A DNA stretch of 64,000 nt from Phallusia mammillata. Its lineage: Eukaryota > Chordata > Ascidiacea > Phlebobranchia > Ascidiidae. Positions within the stretch are counted from its first letter, which is position 1; every line of letters starts with the position of its first letter. Position numbers and translations under genes: made by a program. The notes under the pieces are model-generated. The model did not search any database. It saw only the letters and a program-made list of their open reading frames with translations, and had not been told where the DNA came from. Shown here piece by piece: positions 26,201 to 39,747 of this stretch. The stretch spans positions 193,893 through 257,892 of the forward strand of contig QLIY01000063.1 of NCBI GenBank assembly GCA_003260075.1. The letters are read 5' to 3'.

Positions 26201-29200
26201 AATCCAAAACGAACGCGTTTTTTAGTTGTAGTCCCATAAATATTTTATCACAGCCGATGGTTGTTGTTTTTTGCCTCCTTTCATTTTCAATTTTACACAT
26301 GATAAAGTCTCAAAAAAAGTATCGGTACTTGTACCGATACCGCTAAAGTATCGGACGAGTACCGATACTGCTCGAAGCATCGGGTATCGGCGCCGATACA
26401 GTACTATCGGGCCATCCCTAGCAAAGATCCATCTATCTTAATGTCGATTGGGTCATTATAAAGTTTTAGCAGGTCTGCTGCACTTGCGAAGCAATTTATA
26501 CACAACACAAATACAGGTCCCACTTTTTGGCACACCGAAAAAAAGATTAGTTGATTTGTCACATATTTAACAATTTAAATTGATTTTACATTATTTTTTT
26601 TAACTTGTTCCAAATCACAACAAGTGTTAGAAAATCAATAAATTGAGTTACACTTGCCAATGTGAGAGATGAGCAGACGAAACTGGTCAAGGTAACTGCT
26701 CCCGTCCGCTGATAAACCAAGTTTGCGGATTCCCCGGTTAAACTTGTCCGCTCGGTCGTATGGATAAAGCTGGTTGAGAGATTCTCTGTTTTCGCGAAAG
26801 TCCCGGATGTCCTACAAGCAACATTTGCTTACCAAACCAAAATGTATCAACTACAATCGCGCGAAAAATTGATTTAATAAAGTCACGCTTCGAAAACTGA
26901 AAAAAATTAAATGCATACATTACACACTGTTTTGACCTGTAAGTTCTCACCAGTGTAGCTAAAGGAAAAACATTGGCCGTGTAACACGTAGTTAACCTGC
27001 GGCACTTTAGTTTGTTGGAAGTAACATACTAAAAATATGCCTCACCAAACCTGATTGATGCTTAAACGGCCAATGTATTGTCACAATCTGTACAGAATGA
27101 CTTTCAGGTTAAACAGTGTGCACTGTATGCAGCTTACTTTTTATGCAATGGCTGCACGCTTTTGTAATTCTGTAAAATTTTTGATTAAGATTTTTCCGAA
27201 TGGTGAGGTTCGGGCGGTTTGATTTTGGTTATTGCAAGAGAAATATTGTCGTTTCCAACAAACCTTGACAAGACGAGACTTAATATGTTCGTCAAATAGA
27301 AACTGTGAAAAGATGTAAAATTTCTTCTTCAGGAACTGGAATGTGAAGTTGACCTGAAAAAAAAAACATAAATAAATACCGTTTGTATTGTACCTTACCA
27401 ATTAGATAGTTGTAACTAGTGTAACTGTCGTGTTGGCTTCTATATACTGTATGTAAACTTACAGTGGTATTCATAATTCCTGTCCCATGGGTTCTTATTG
27501 AGTTAGCGATGTGGCGTATGTTGATGGTGTTGAGATGCTTGTTGTTGCTTGAACGTTCAACAAATATCTGCAATAGAAAACATGTGTCAAAACGAAACGA
27601 AATGTTATCTATGTATGTATGGTATTGCACCTGGTTGTTGAGATTGTAGAGATACTTGGATACGAATACGTGGATGTTTCGCATAATCTCCAGAACATCC
27701 AAACCTTGTTCGAGTTGTTGATTGGGTAAATGTACCTGTAATTATCTTAAGTTTCAGTTTGTAATTTTGTTAAAACCTCAGCATATTTTTTTTGCAAAAG
27801 TTTCAGTAATTTATTTTCGCAACGTTAAACATGCGTAATGCATTTTTCTGAATGGATTATCAACATCAGCTTTGCATAGTTTTGTCACATAACGTTTTGA
27901 ACGCTATTTTACCTCCTGCATCTCAAGTTGGTATTTTTGCGCTGCAAGGTTCCTCATTTCGCCATAGGTCTTCCAGTCGTGCAGGGCAACAGTGGTCAGG
28001 TTGTAGAAAGTCTGGTCCAAGTAGTGAGTCACATAGGCTGCATGTAAGGAGAAAAGTCAAAATCGCACTTATCGGCGCACGCACCACAAACGGAAAATTT
28101 CAGCGTGCGGAGCCTTACAAATCCAACCTAGAATACTAACTAACGTGCGCACTTCGAAGACCTGCTTTCCAAGTCGCTGAGCAATTTCGATTCGGCAACT
28201 TGGGGGAAAGTCCCCGGAAATTGGGTAGAGAGTACCCAGGGGGTAATCCCCTGTACCCGGCTGTGATGTCACTCGGGGGTGACCCCGGACAAGGCGAAGA
28301 GGCGATTTAGCTTAGCCTGTGACAATCGGCTGGGTGTGTTCGAAGCACAGTAATGCAGGTGACACCCTTGTGGTGTTAACTCAATGGGGCTCATTCTCGC
28401 AAGTGCGTACTTTTGGCATTTTTTGCCACAAAAACGTTTAAACATTTTTTGGTCATAAATTCACCTTTGATATCCAGAAAGGAGCCTTGAAACTTCAGTG
28501 GTTCGATAGCAAGCAGTTGACGTAGAGACTTCACGCCCACACGAAACGGGTTCCGGTCATCCAGTTTTAGATGCGTGTGAACTGACAAACGCAGATCGTT
28601 TTCGATTTCTAAAAATGCAAAGGAATTGAACGAAAAAATTAAACCAGCAGGACTTAATTTTGTTGTGCGTGAATACTTGTGTAATTTGTCACTTAATTAC
28701 CTTTGCATATCACGTCAAGTAAGTTTTGCCTGACGTAGCCGTTCATTTCATCCCGGTAAGTCTGTACAAGTTGTTGTGGAGATGCGAGATGCTTACAACG
28801 CAAAAGTCGAGATGTTATGTCTTCGAGGACATCAAACATATACTGTTAAAAAACACAATCATATTAAATTTGAAATGACATATTGATAAATGCAGGTCTG
28901 AAAATATAACATGATTGGTGTCAATGTTTCTGTTAAAAACGTTGTACAACACGAATGTCACTTATTTATTTTCGTTAAATTTCAGAACAATGCGTTACAA
29001 ATTTCCTCCAAATGGAAAGTACAATAAACCACAGTTAATCCCCCCCCCCATTTTCGTTAAATTTCAGAACAATGCGTTACAAATTTCCTCCAAATGGCAA
29101 GTACAATAAACCACAGTTAAACCGACATCGGTTAATCCGGATCTTCGCATAATCTAGTCAAATTTTGGGTCCAAACGGGTCCGGATTAATCAAGGTTTAC

Positions 29201-32200
29201 TTTATTCTCAATATATATATTCAACGATACAATACACCACTACAACAAGATAACATTTTCACGTACCGACAACCTGGCAGCCTCACTCGGGTCAGAACAC
29301 AGGCCGTCCAAGTATGTGGTGAAAAGCGAACGATGCCAGTAGAACGATGATTGGTCGGATGCTCGCTTGGAGTAAGCCCATACCCCACATGCACCGATTA
29401 TCTGAAGTCTTTCTAGCTTCGTTAAAATTCCCATGTATTCGTCATCCCTGATGATTTTCTACAAGAAAACAAGTGTCTTCTAAAAACCAATCCCAGATAT
29501 AAATATACTTAAAAGGTATTTTTTGTTTGTGAAATTAAACTAAAACGTGAGCTGTCCTAAGCCTTATCCAAAAAATATAACTGGTTTGTTAAATAATAAT
29601 AAAAAAAAAACACAAAGAAAATATGCAATTCTTTATGAGAAAAATATTTGGCTTGCTTGTTATTTAAATATCGGATAATTTTACTTTCTTGAGGGATCGT
29701 TATGGAGCACTTACTGACTGGTTGGCAACAGATAATGCCAGTTTGGCCACTGCTATGCGCTGTAGTGTTGGACTACCCTTGGCACAAGATTCTGCAAGAA
29801 CAAGACCAGATAGAATGTCCAACCTCCGATCGCTGTATTTCTTTTCAGCCACTGCTCTTTTCTTTAAAAGTTTTTATCATTCAGTTTATAATCTTAAGTA
29901 TAACATTAACTAATATGTTGAACTTCAGGGTTATTTCTAACTTTGCCAAAGATCTCAATGCACTTGAATCAACCATTTTTATAATTTTGGTAGGCATGAA
30001 TCATACAATATTACTGACAGACCGTTCAGGGCATACAAAACTTAACCATTTAAAGTATTACAAGTCACAATTTCAGTTCACAACATAGGCAAATGTAATA
30101 AAATGCCATGTTTTGCCATAGTTTTGTTCAGTATTGTACAACTACCTAATAATAATTATCAGGCAACAACATTACTCAAAAACATTTTGTTGTTATGAAC
30201 CCATGGCCAAAGAGTTGTATTTGTAACAAAACTTTACCTTGGCTGCCTGCAAAACCAGGAGTATCTGGTACTGCAAGAACTGCACAATGTGTTGTCCACT
30301 CTCAGCTGCTAGCATTGAACCTCTATGAAATCCATCAGTTACAGCCTTTGACAGCGCCATCATGCGACAAAGTGCAAGTACCTCGTTTTTGGTCATGGGT
30401 TTATTACTTTGAGCATGCAAATTGGTCATAGTTTCCACCGTGTGTCGCATTCCATATGTTAGCCAAATACCCTGCAAAAATGAGTTACATAATGGTATTC
30501 TGAATGATTGTAGTTTTGTTAAGTTACACTTACTTCCATAAAGGTTTTCAATTTGGTTTCAAGGTCCCCCAGAGATTTGTTTTGTGGAGGGCCAGATAGC
30601 ATTCTTGCAGACCAGTTACTAACTGCCACATGCTGTTGTTGGCATTCCCTACAAAATACCAAAGCAGCAATCTTACACAACAGTTTTGAAATTACACAAA
30701 CAACATTATGGCTCCACATTAAAATTTGTTAAATTGTTGTGTTTCTAACCTTGAAATATTTTGCACTTTGTTGTTTAGCCAATTTGAGCGATTTTGAGCA
30801 GCTTGATCCAGCATACGCTGATCTACTGCACGACTTTTTGCAGGCATATTCTGTCCGAGAAACTCATCTGGAAACCAGGTGACATGGCCAACCAAGCAAA
30901 CACATGGCAACTAAAAACATAATTTTTTGTTGTGTGTGCGTTGTTAGACTTTTCAATGCATATGTCATGACTCACCTTTTTGGAAATGTCCCAAACTTGT
31001 CGAAATACCTTTTTGTCAAAGGAGTGAAAAAGTCTGTGTTGCAGAACCAGTAGAGAACACAAACCAACATACTTCAGTCTGTGATTGGTTTCAGACTGAT
31101 CACCTACATAGGTAAGTAAAAACGATTACTGAAAATACCTAGAAAGAGACATCTTAAAAAAGACAAACAAAAACATATCACCAACCAATTCTTGGATCCA
31201 ATTGTGAAAACAGCACCTTCAGGTTATAAGTAAACTCCTCAGCAAAGTATGAATTCTTTGACACAGGGATACCAGAATCATCAAAGTTCTGATTTAAACA
31301 GGTCTACAAGCAAAAAGGCAATTGTTAAGAAATGAGATGATTTTTGTAGCTACAAAGTAATCATTACGGACCTGTAAAAGTTTGCACTTGATAATGCTAT
31401 TCTCAAAGCGAGTCACCAACTTGTCCAATGGTTTAAGTTTTCCTGCATCTACATCAAAGTTGCTTGGGTTGTGACCAACTTGTTTTAACATTCTTTGGAA
31501 TAAAAAAAATGTAAGTGAACTATATGTTGTGTGTAGTGCCCTTTCCTTTACTTACAGCTTGTACTGGGACCAATGAGCTTGTAAAAATGCATTAGACGAT
31601 ACAGCGCTGTCAATGGTTATTAAACAACGAAGAAGCTTTCCAATGTGTTCATACACAACAGTGAAATGGACATGAGTTGCATCAATCACTTTTGGCATGG
31701 TTCTGTAATCAAAAAGCTATTGGTACAAAACTCTGTTTATATTTATACTTTGTACATAAACAAACCAGTCATTTTTAGCCTGATTAACTTGAGAAGAAAA
31801 ATCGAAATTTTACATCTTATTAAAGATAACAAAATGGGTAAATGTCCCCTAAACAATCTTAAAAAGAGAAAGAAAAGCTAAAAATGGGTTTATTATGTGC
31901 CCTGTGAAAACACCTTGCCTTCGTTGGGATATTGTTAATCAATAGAATGTACTCAGGACTTATTCTTACTTGTTGTGCAATGCTGCCAGTTGTTGAACAG
32001 TGTTTTTAAGCACTTCACGGCATCTTTGCAAAAAGCAAGTAAGCCTTTGGAAAAGTGGAAGCATTCTTCCAATTTGAACCTGACTATCTCCTCCAACTTG
32101 TTCTTCTTCATCCTCATTTACTGAAATAATCACAAAAAGTTGTACACCAAGGAATCATTTTTCCTTTTACTACATTACAGATTCTGCTTGTATTAAAAAC

Positions 32201-33423
32201 TGTTATTCATCCTCATGTACTAAAAATTTACTAAAAAATCATCCTCATTCACTAAAACAATCACAAAAAAGTGCACAACAAGAAATAGTTTTGAATTTTA
32301 CTACTTTACAGATTTTTATTGCATTGGAAACTGTTATTGGCAAAAAATGATTTTCTACAAGAAAAATGGGGATATAAGTTAATTCTTTTAGGAGTATGTA
32401 CACTGAGGTTTTACTGACAGACTCATAGACCTAAAAAGAACTCATTTAATATAATCACTAACCTCCTTCCCCATAGAACATCAGTGGATCATAAAAATCC
32501 TTCCAAGCTTCCTCAGCAAGAGTATTTACTTCCATGCACAATGAGGACAAAGTTATGAGAACTTTGTTGAGAATTTGATTGTCAGTCCTAATGAGATTAG
32601 GTAATGAGATTCTTTCCTCAGGGCTAGTCTGAAACATAGAATATACTATAAACCAAACAAGGAACCTTTGGCAAAATGCAAATGACAATTTCTGGATTAA
32701 TTCATGTACCAATTCTAGTCCCACAGTCAAAGTGCCACAGCCTTGGCAAAAGGGAGCCTTACATTTTACTCTTATTGTGTCTGCATTACAAAGCACTCAT
32801 ATTACACGAACTCTGACCTGTATTCTTTGATCAAGATTGTTTTGTCCTCATAACATGCAAGACTATTTAATGCAAAACTACATTTTGGCAATTAGTTGAG
32901 ATGTCATTAGGTGCCTATTTTTGCTGTTCTTTCAACTGAAGTGTTGGTGGTTTTTCTGCTACTTGTTAAGAGTTTAAAAAGTCTGGTTTCTAGTTGCAGT
33001 TGATAATTCCTGTTTTTGAGTGGTAACATTTTTTATGCATTCTTATGACTAGTTGCCACAGGGACCCAGTGCTTTACAGCCACATTCTTGCAGATTTATA
33101 TGTTAAACTTTACAAACATACCTTAAGTATGACTGGACAAAGAGATTTTTCCCAAACAACATGTTGTTTTCCTCCAACAGCTTCTTCCAAATTCGACAAG
33201 TTGTGGGCATATCCATCCATAAAACTTGTGTATTTTTTAAGTTGTGCCTCACCAACGATTTCTAAATAATTTGAAAGCAACGAAAATGTGAGTTCCATAA
33301 TTTTATCCTTCCCAAACACCCTCACAATTTTACAGCACATAAGAACGACTTCAATGCAATTTACTTACTTGCTGAGGCTTCATCGACTTTGTCATAAGCA
33401 TTTTCTTGCGATACGCTACCCAT
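23283..33423 (-). CDS. WASHC4: WASH complex subunit 4 (SWIP, KIAA1033)
   Basis: Core subunit of the WASH complex, which activates Arp2/3 actin assembly on endosomes. Twenty-six exons close in phase to 1167 aa (human 1173). Exons: 33369-33423 (ATG), 33122-33261, 32463-32628, 31970-32120, 31556-31702, 31372-31492, 31186-31303, 30976-31103, 30750-30910, 30534-30648, 30238-30471, 29715-29861, 29267-29458, 28701-28842, 28465-28608, 27913-28037, 27631-27735, 27463-27567, 27264-27353, 26658-26811, 25231-25367, 24644-24808, 24472-24568, 24034-24233, 23561-23651 and 23283-23356 (TAA). Near-identity to human is visible in [34 protein letters not shown] and [11 protein letters not shown]. The exon ending at 26658 uses a GC donor (GCAAGT), and that intron carries a 1-kb hAT element. 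The Asp/Glu/Lys-rich tail is typical. The gene lies about 400 bases upstream of IBTK on the same strand, probably as a separate unit. Confidence 0.96.
25407..26420. mobile_element. Non-autonomous hAT-type element, about 1 kb, in a WASHC4 intron
   Basis: A perfect 8-bp target duplication GCAAAGAT flanks the element (25399-25406 and 26421-26428). The ends TAGGGTTGGCCCGATA and, inverted, TAGGGATGGCCCGATA differ at one base. Subterminal copies of CCGATACC occur at both ends, as in hAT transposase-binding regions. No transposase frame is seen in the 1014 bases. Confidence 0.92.
28970..29119. repeat. 70-bp duplication around a C tract
   Basis: Positions 28970-29039 recur at 29050-29119 with one or two substitutions, separated by a C tract at 29040-29049. 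It lies in a WASHC4 intron and has the same form as the other C-tract duplications. Confidence 0.85.
32107..32339. repeat. Diverged tandem duplication including the edge of a WASHC4 exon
   Basis: Positions 32107-32209 resemble 32239-32339, sharing TCATCCTCAT, AATCACAAAAA and AACTGTTATT blocks in order, with many substitutions. The first copy contains the splice acceptor and first codons of the exon at 31970-32120. No homopolymer lies between the copies and divergence is high, so this looks like a genuine old duplication. Confidence 0.65.
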
Positions 33424-34422
33424 TTTTGCTTGTACAAATGCTATAGCTCGAATTGTTATTTACAAATCACATCAAGCAAGAAATTTTCATGGACAACACT
33501 AGCGATTAAATAACGTAGTACTTAGTAGCACACATTATATTTAAAAGTCGTCTTTACAGTTACAAGGAAATATTTTTTACTTGGGATTTTTGATATCACA
33601 TTTTATTTGTTACAATTGCTGCCAACAAAAATCATTTTCAGTTCCTGATCAGATTTTAAAGTAAAAGTATAACGATCTGCGTAACAATGCGTCATCAATT
33701 TCGTGTTTAAGGCCTTTACCAGCTCGTGCAATTTGAACTAACCCTTTAGTCACAACCGGTAAACCAAGCCTGTTCTGGGCTCTGTAAAGTTATTACTGTT
33801 CTAGCAATGCCTTCGTCTGTATTAATGTACGTGGCAAGAAATATAACAACATACAACTATACAACTTTTATGTGTACTGACCCAGTGGGTAGACAATTGA
33901 ACACTGCCGTTTATCTGACTCTAATAATTAAACTATCGCTACCTAAACAAACAACAAGACGCAAAGCTAAATTAACGTTCCCACATTATATTTTAATAAG
34001 GCATACCACGAAAGCGCCTCTTGCGGCTAAACACGCAACACAAAAGTCACCGCGCACGAATCAACTGTGAGANTATGCATTTAGCTGGTAATTATGCAAT
34101 TTTTAGTAACCACTAAAAGTCAAGTAGGATTTCAATAGAATCCTGTTTTTATTTTTATTATTGTAATTAGAAACGTTGATATTAGGGACGCAAGCAATGT
34201 TTCAAATCTTTGGAAGTGCTGAATCTTGGGAAATCGCTAAATTTTCAGTGGCAGCCCTGGTTGATCAATGCAGACTTTGGTTTCGAAGTCCTGTAACCTG
34301 AAACCGCTGTGCGTTGAAAAGCACCGTCCACCTACGTTGGTACACGAGTCTCTTCAGCGCCTGTCAAGGTTGCATAAAATTTTTAAAACACAAGCAAACA
34401 GGAGGAAGAAACAAACCAAACG
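33424..34422. other. Divergent intergenic region, WASHC4 and VWA gene A
   Basis: This spacer between two divergent start codons should hold both promoters. A single N at 34073 marks an unresolved base or contig join. I see no further gene and no clear repeat pair. The frame at 33807-34070 shows no recognisable domain. Confidence 0.6.
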
Positions 34423-35359
34423 ATGGCCGAGGCAACAGTGGACGTAGTGAAGCAAAATGGCAATGAAAGCGACTTGCTACAATCCAGTTACTTTTGTAAG
34501 GTTGATCGACGAAAGGTGAACATTTATTGTAGTAGAGTTTAAAGTTCACAGTTAACCTTAGCATTTGTTGCTTTTGCAGAAAGTGGATGTCGTGCTTGAA
34601 CTTTCCACCACCACAAATACCAGCACCAGCTCGAAAAGTGACACTGTCTCTTTTCGATATGTTCTTGTTATGATGTCAGCAGTAGTATGGGCTTTCCTAT
34701 TTCAGGCACAAACACTTGTTTACTTGACAGAATTAAGGTAAAGTATATGCTATTTCCATTTCATCAATGATAGATGCTCGATCACCCTAAACACATCCAC
34801 ACAAACTGTTTTACTTACAGATTTTCGCTGAAACGTTTGTTGAACAAATGAACTACAGGTCAAGGCTTTCCATAGTGTCCTTCGCTGAGAAAGCAACAAC
34901 ATGTATGGAAATGACAAAAATGGATAAAAAAGGACGAGTAATGAAACATTTATGTACTTTAAATATCCCAATTGTGTAGTTTAACGAAGTAGAGATGTAT
35001 CAAATCGGGTTAACACTCAGAAGTTTTGCCGAAAACATTCGGCCGAATCAACTGAATCTTTATTGACGGCACAAGTCGCACGCTACGCTTTTGGCATGTA
35101 AACATGATTAATGTGATAGATTGCCTTGGCCGTCGTTGCCAGCCTTTGAATGAATTACTAACTTTTCTTCTCATGAGGCCGAAACGATAACATTCCAGTT
35201 ATTGTGTAGTTCAAAGGGATGTTTGGTTCCTTATTAGGCACAAAAGACACGTTTTATGATTTAAATTTGGAGTTGGAAAGGTTTGGTTTCGGCCGAATTT
35301 TTACAAATCATTTGACAAAATTATATATTTTTCTACAATATTTCTATTATACTACCTTT

Positions 35360-35432
<73 letters not shown>

Positions 35433-37690
35433 TATAGTGTTGAATGACTGTTCAGGTTAATGTTTCTTCAGATTGCAGCAAAGTATATCATAGAAAACCT
35501 CAGAGCGGACGGGGAAACCAATATTAGCGATGGACTCTTCGAGGCCTTGCAAACAACAAGGTGAAGACAAATATAACAATAACAATGGACATGTGTTACT
35601 AAAGGCAACTTTTTTCCAATACATTTGACATTAAGTGTTAACTTTCCGGCAAACAACTTTTAACTCTATTGTTTTATGCAAACAGTGACGGGAAGAAACA
35701 TACTCGCGACTGTATTATCCTCTTTACCGATGGCGAGGCAAACAACGGTATTGTTGAGGCCGGTCAACTTGTTGCCAAATACAATGAACTAATGGACACT
35801 CTTGGAAAACAGAGCCGAGTGCCCATATCAGCTTTCACTATCGGCGGTTACCGACCTTACTTGCTTCGAGAAGTATGCAATGAAAATTGTTAGTATTACC
35901 AGAGACAAAACTCGTATTTACCTTCGATCGCTTGGTGGTTCAGGCAGTTTTGTAAGCTTCTAAATGGTGTTCAATAAGCTTTTATGTCGTAAGTCAGGAG
36001 TAATCAAAGTACGGCCCGTGTTTGTTGTACAACAGTGTTAGTTGTAAGCAAATATTTCGAACCGGGGGCATACTTTAAAACAACTGTAGCAAAGTGCTGT
36101 TGACAAGGCTACATGTGTTACAGTTGACGCAGATTTCAACGCGACTCGGCTGTGAAGCCTTTTATTGGCTGAACGAGGATTGTGATTTTGAAGCCGATCT
36201 ATTTGCGCCGATGTTTCTCAGGTAGATCGAATTTCCAAGTTTCGCTTCCCCTTTTTTAAAAAAAGTCCCGATATCGATGGTTGCTGTTTTTGTTTGTAGG
36301 GAATCCACGACTATCACTGATATATCTGTCACCTTGACATGCTTGGAAGATGTCACCTTCTCTTTATCTGATGTATCCACCCAGTATCTCCAGGTCATTG
36401 TTTGCACCTAACATACAGTGAACACTATTTCGCTCTCTATGCAAAGCCACTGTCATAACTTTTATTTTGTTGGAACAATGGTGACAAACACTGAACAAAC
36501 CTTTCCATTTTTACTATATTTACTAAATTATTAACCGTACATATTGTGAACTTAGCTTTTTCAAACCGTAACTTCAAAGAATACTCACAGAACGCCAGGC
36601 CCATTGAAGGCGCCATACCAAATCAGCCTAAAATACTGTTGTTTTTATTTTTAACAGAGTGACCTTCAAGACAATTCATCAACATTGGAGCTAACGTACT
36701 TCATACACAGTATTCCAACGTCCATGAAGAAACACATTTTTATCAGTTTAATTTTGCCTTCGGACAGTAATGTAAGTGCAGCAACAAGTTCTTATACTGG
36801 GCTAAGTGTAAAACAAAACGAAACAACATCGTTTATGCAACATTTAGTGTGACAAATGCCAGTGGACTTTTAAGCACCAATGTGAGACAATTTGTATGAT
36901 TTTTGATACAGCTCGATGCAAAGAATATTCTAAGGGTGGACAAAACTTTTCTCGATTGCAAAGCAAACCAGCAAATATCTACAGATCTTTTGGAGTTGAG
37001 ACTGAAAAGTATGAATGACATCACATCAAGCAACACTAAAGGTTCACATTTTTTTATATTTCTTTACCTTCTTAGCAATATGTGAGGTTAACAGTTAAAT
37101 TGAATTTTTCTGGACAAGAATCAAGTGATCAAGCTGTCGAAATCCTGCAAAATACATCTGCGTACTGCGTTAAAGATAACAATGCAGACGATTCGTGGCA
37201 AGCCACACTAAGAGCGTACACCAAGGTTTTGCAGGAGGACTGTCGTATGCTTGCAGTTATCAACTTTCAACAAGCGTGTACAATGCTTAGGTACAGAACC
37301 ATCTTACACTGCTCAACCAAACAAATATTCACAAACGAAAAAATGTTTTTATCATACAGCGAGGAAACGCCTGATATGGACGCTGTGAGTAAATGCTTTC
37401 AAGATACAAGTGACGAAATCGCCAAAATTAAAGACCAGTTGAAGGTGGCTTTGGGAAGTGATAACAACTTCTACCAGAACTTTTGCACAGAAGCAGACAA
37501 CATAATAGAGGTTGTGGAATTTGGTGGAGAAATGCTGTCGTAAGTCAAACCGTCTAAATTTTTTAACAAATTTTCTATGATTTTCAAAACGCAATTTAAT
37601 ACTTTTGCTATCTTGTTCCGACAAACTCAAATTATTAATTTTGTTATTGAAAGGACTGATATTAACTGGGGACGCCTGGCTTCAATGGAG

Positions 37691-37753
<63 letters not shown>

Positions 37754-38163
37754 TTTTTGATCCTGACAAGCCTCCACCTTTTATGACACAACATGTTTAC
37801 GATAAGTTGAACAAATACAGGAAGGTGAACGATTTGTATAAACGCTGTTGCGGCCAGTCATAATATCAACTTTATGAAGCTCTTCTGGCAATGTGCAAAA
37901 ATACAATTGCCAGAAGAGCTCTGTTGGTATACGATTTTTGTCAAGCATCGCTTTTTGCAAAGAATAATTTTGTTTTCGTCCAATGTTTATTTACTTTTTC
38001 TCTTATGCAGTTCGTGGACATAAAGAAGATAAGTCGACAATCACTGAAGAGTGTTAAGTCAGTTGCGATATTTATTTGTTAATTAAAATAACTAAAGAAA
38101 CATTCTTATTTCAGAGCACACAGCTCAAGATATGGCAGAAAGGATCAGTTTCTGCAATTTTGA
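34423..38163 (+). CDS. VWA-domain family gene A, frameshifted, no BRCT
   Basis: First member of a tandem family. Exons by comparison with gene B: 34423-34515 (ATG), 34580-34737, 34821-34937, 35472-35560, 35686-35872, 36133-36221, 36300-36393, 36659-36771, 36912-37041, 37119-37290, 37360-37540, about 37654-37803, 38011-38057 and 38115-38163 (TGA). The VWA domain covers exons 2-6: VDVVLELSTTT, then a damaged MIDAS, then GETNISDGL and FTDGEANNGI. Exon 2 is one base shorter than the family frame, just before the DVSxS motif, so the conceptual protein breaks there. In exon 12 a 62-base C tract (37691-37752) replaces about 38 coding bases present in B. After exon 12 the gene ends in a short basic tail and has no BRCT segment. 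It could be a real gene with sequence errors or a young pseudogene. Function is unknown; VWA domains mostly mediate protein binding. Confidence 0.6.
35362..35429. repeat. 68-base C homopolymer
   Basis: A pure C tract lies in the intron between exons 3 and 4 of VWA gene A. The poly-proline frame over it is an artefact of the tract. It is one of three C tracts longer than 60 bases inside the VWA cluster (others at 37691-37752 and 41586-41668). Confidence 0.9.
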
Positions 38164-38241
38164 GTCAAAAAGCGTTATGGTAAAAGCAGTTTGTAGAGTT
38201 ATGCATGGATGACTTACATTTAAAACTTGGTTTATCTAGCC

Positions 38242-38776
38242 CAGTGGTTCGCAAGCAGGGCCCATGGCCCCCCAGGGGGGCCACGAGCTGTGTTCTGGGG
38301 GGCCACAGGAGTATATTCACCAGAAACACCCACAAAAATACATTTTCTTTTTTTAATGCGCATAACTAAGTGTGTGTTGGAAAAAAAAAATTCCCAATTT
38401 AATCGACTATTTCACACACTATTTGCCTATATTGAGTTTTGTCACGTCACGATTACGGATTCTTTATTACTCTATTCGACCTGTTTACAGCCGAAATTAG
38501 TACCGAATTCCAACACGGGTCGCCATTTCATTTTTTAAGGGGACCACAGGACTTAAAGGCTTACTTAAAGGGGGCCACAAGTTCAAAAAGTTGCGTGTAG
38601 GGGGCCATGGTCCACGAAAGGTTGGACCCCCCCCCCAATTAGTACCGAATTCCAACACGGGTCGCCATTTCATTTTTTAAGGGGGCCACAGGACTTAAAG
38701 GCTTACTTGAAGGGGGCCACAAGGTCAAAAAGTTGCGTGTAGGGGGCCATGGTCCACGAAAGGTTGGGAACCACTG
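38242..38776. mobile_element. Non-autonomous hAT-type element downstream of VWA gene A
   Basis: A perfect 8-bp target duplication ATCTAGCC flanks it (38234-38241 and 38777-38784). The ends CAGTGGTTC and GAACCACTG form the terminal inverted repeats. The interior is rich in GGGGGCCA. Positions 38487-38626 are repeated at 38637-38776 around a C tract (38627-38636), so the true element is probably about 150 bases shorter. Confidence 0.9.
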
Positions 38777-38784
38777 ATCTAGCC

Positions 38785-39747
38785 CATATTTTGTGCTTTA
38801 AAGAAAACTGTTGTTTTCGCTTTGGACGTCTTAATTGTGTTGTTGTCTTAATTGTGCCCAATTTTCTTAATTGTGTTGTTGTCCTAATTGTGCCCAATTT
38901 ACTGCATGTATCTGCATGTATAAGGGTGGTCGTCCGTAGGACGGCAGGGTATAAGATGTTTTTCAAAAGGGTTTTCCAGTATGATGAACGTCGCAGGGCT
39001 GGATTGGCATAGAACAGTTGCAGGCTTTCGCTGCTCAGTGTGTTTTTAGCACTCGTATTTAAGTGTTTACTACTTTAACTTTGTGCGTGTGTCAACGTCA
39101 AGCTAGTAGAGTAGCAACAAAATCGTTGCTTGCTGTTCTGTGTTATTTATGTGTGCAAATATACGCCCATAGTAAAGCCACATGAACTTGGATAGTGGTC
39201 GTGAGCTGCTGTTGCAGAGTTTAGGGAGCTTTAGGGTAAGTTAGGCCGGTTTTTGAGCAGAAGGAATTAATATGGATCGGTAGGGCGTAAAGTTTAACAT
39301 CCCATCCTCAAGAATTGTTTGCAAATTTACGAAGCCGTTAAAATAATCCCGCAATAACCTCGATTTTCAGCAGGTTAACATTTAATACTTGACATTTTCT
39401 GCAAACTAATTAAGGCATAATAATACCAAGCCATTTTACCAGCTTGCTGCGATATTTTTGTCTTTGTCACGAGGCTTTTGAGATCTGCAAAGTTTCTGAA
39501 GATTTGATGGTTTCGGTTACTGACGGTCGATATCTAAAAATCCCCTTTAGAAGCAGCAGATCAACAGCGACTTATAATAAGGTTGCACATCTCCGTAACC
39601 CAATACCGCGCCTTGAAACATATCCATCTGACACTTCCCGGTGCGAGTTTTTCGCATCGTGTTTCATCACGCGGCTGCTTTATTTGCCAGATTGCCTGTG
39701 CCGTTTGTTTAGTATAGAGTTGAATCCAGATACAACAACAAGCAATT
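38785..39747. other. Spacer upstream of VWA gene B
   Basis: No gene is seen. Positions 38825-38900 contain two or three short repeats built on TTAATTGTGTTGTTGTC. The last 300 bases are similar to the DNA upstream of relic D (about 53100-53200), sharing GGTTGCACA, CCTGTGCC/CCTGCGCC and GTTTAGTATAGA-like blocks, so the tandem duplication included promoter DNA. Confidence 0.55.

Noticed and set aside
28200..28360. tRNA-like SINE in a WASHC4 intron
   Set aside because: TAGCTTAG and GTTCGAAGC are only about 30 bases apart, too close for internal promoter boxes of a tRNA.
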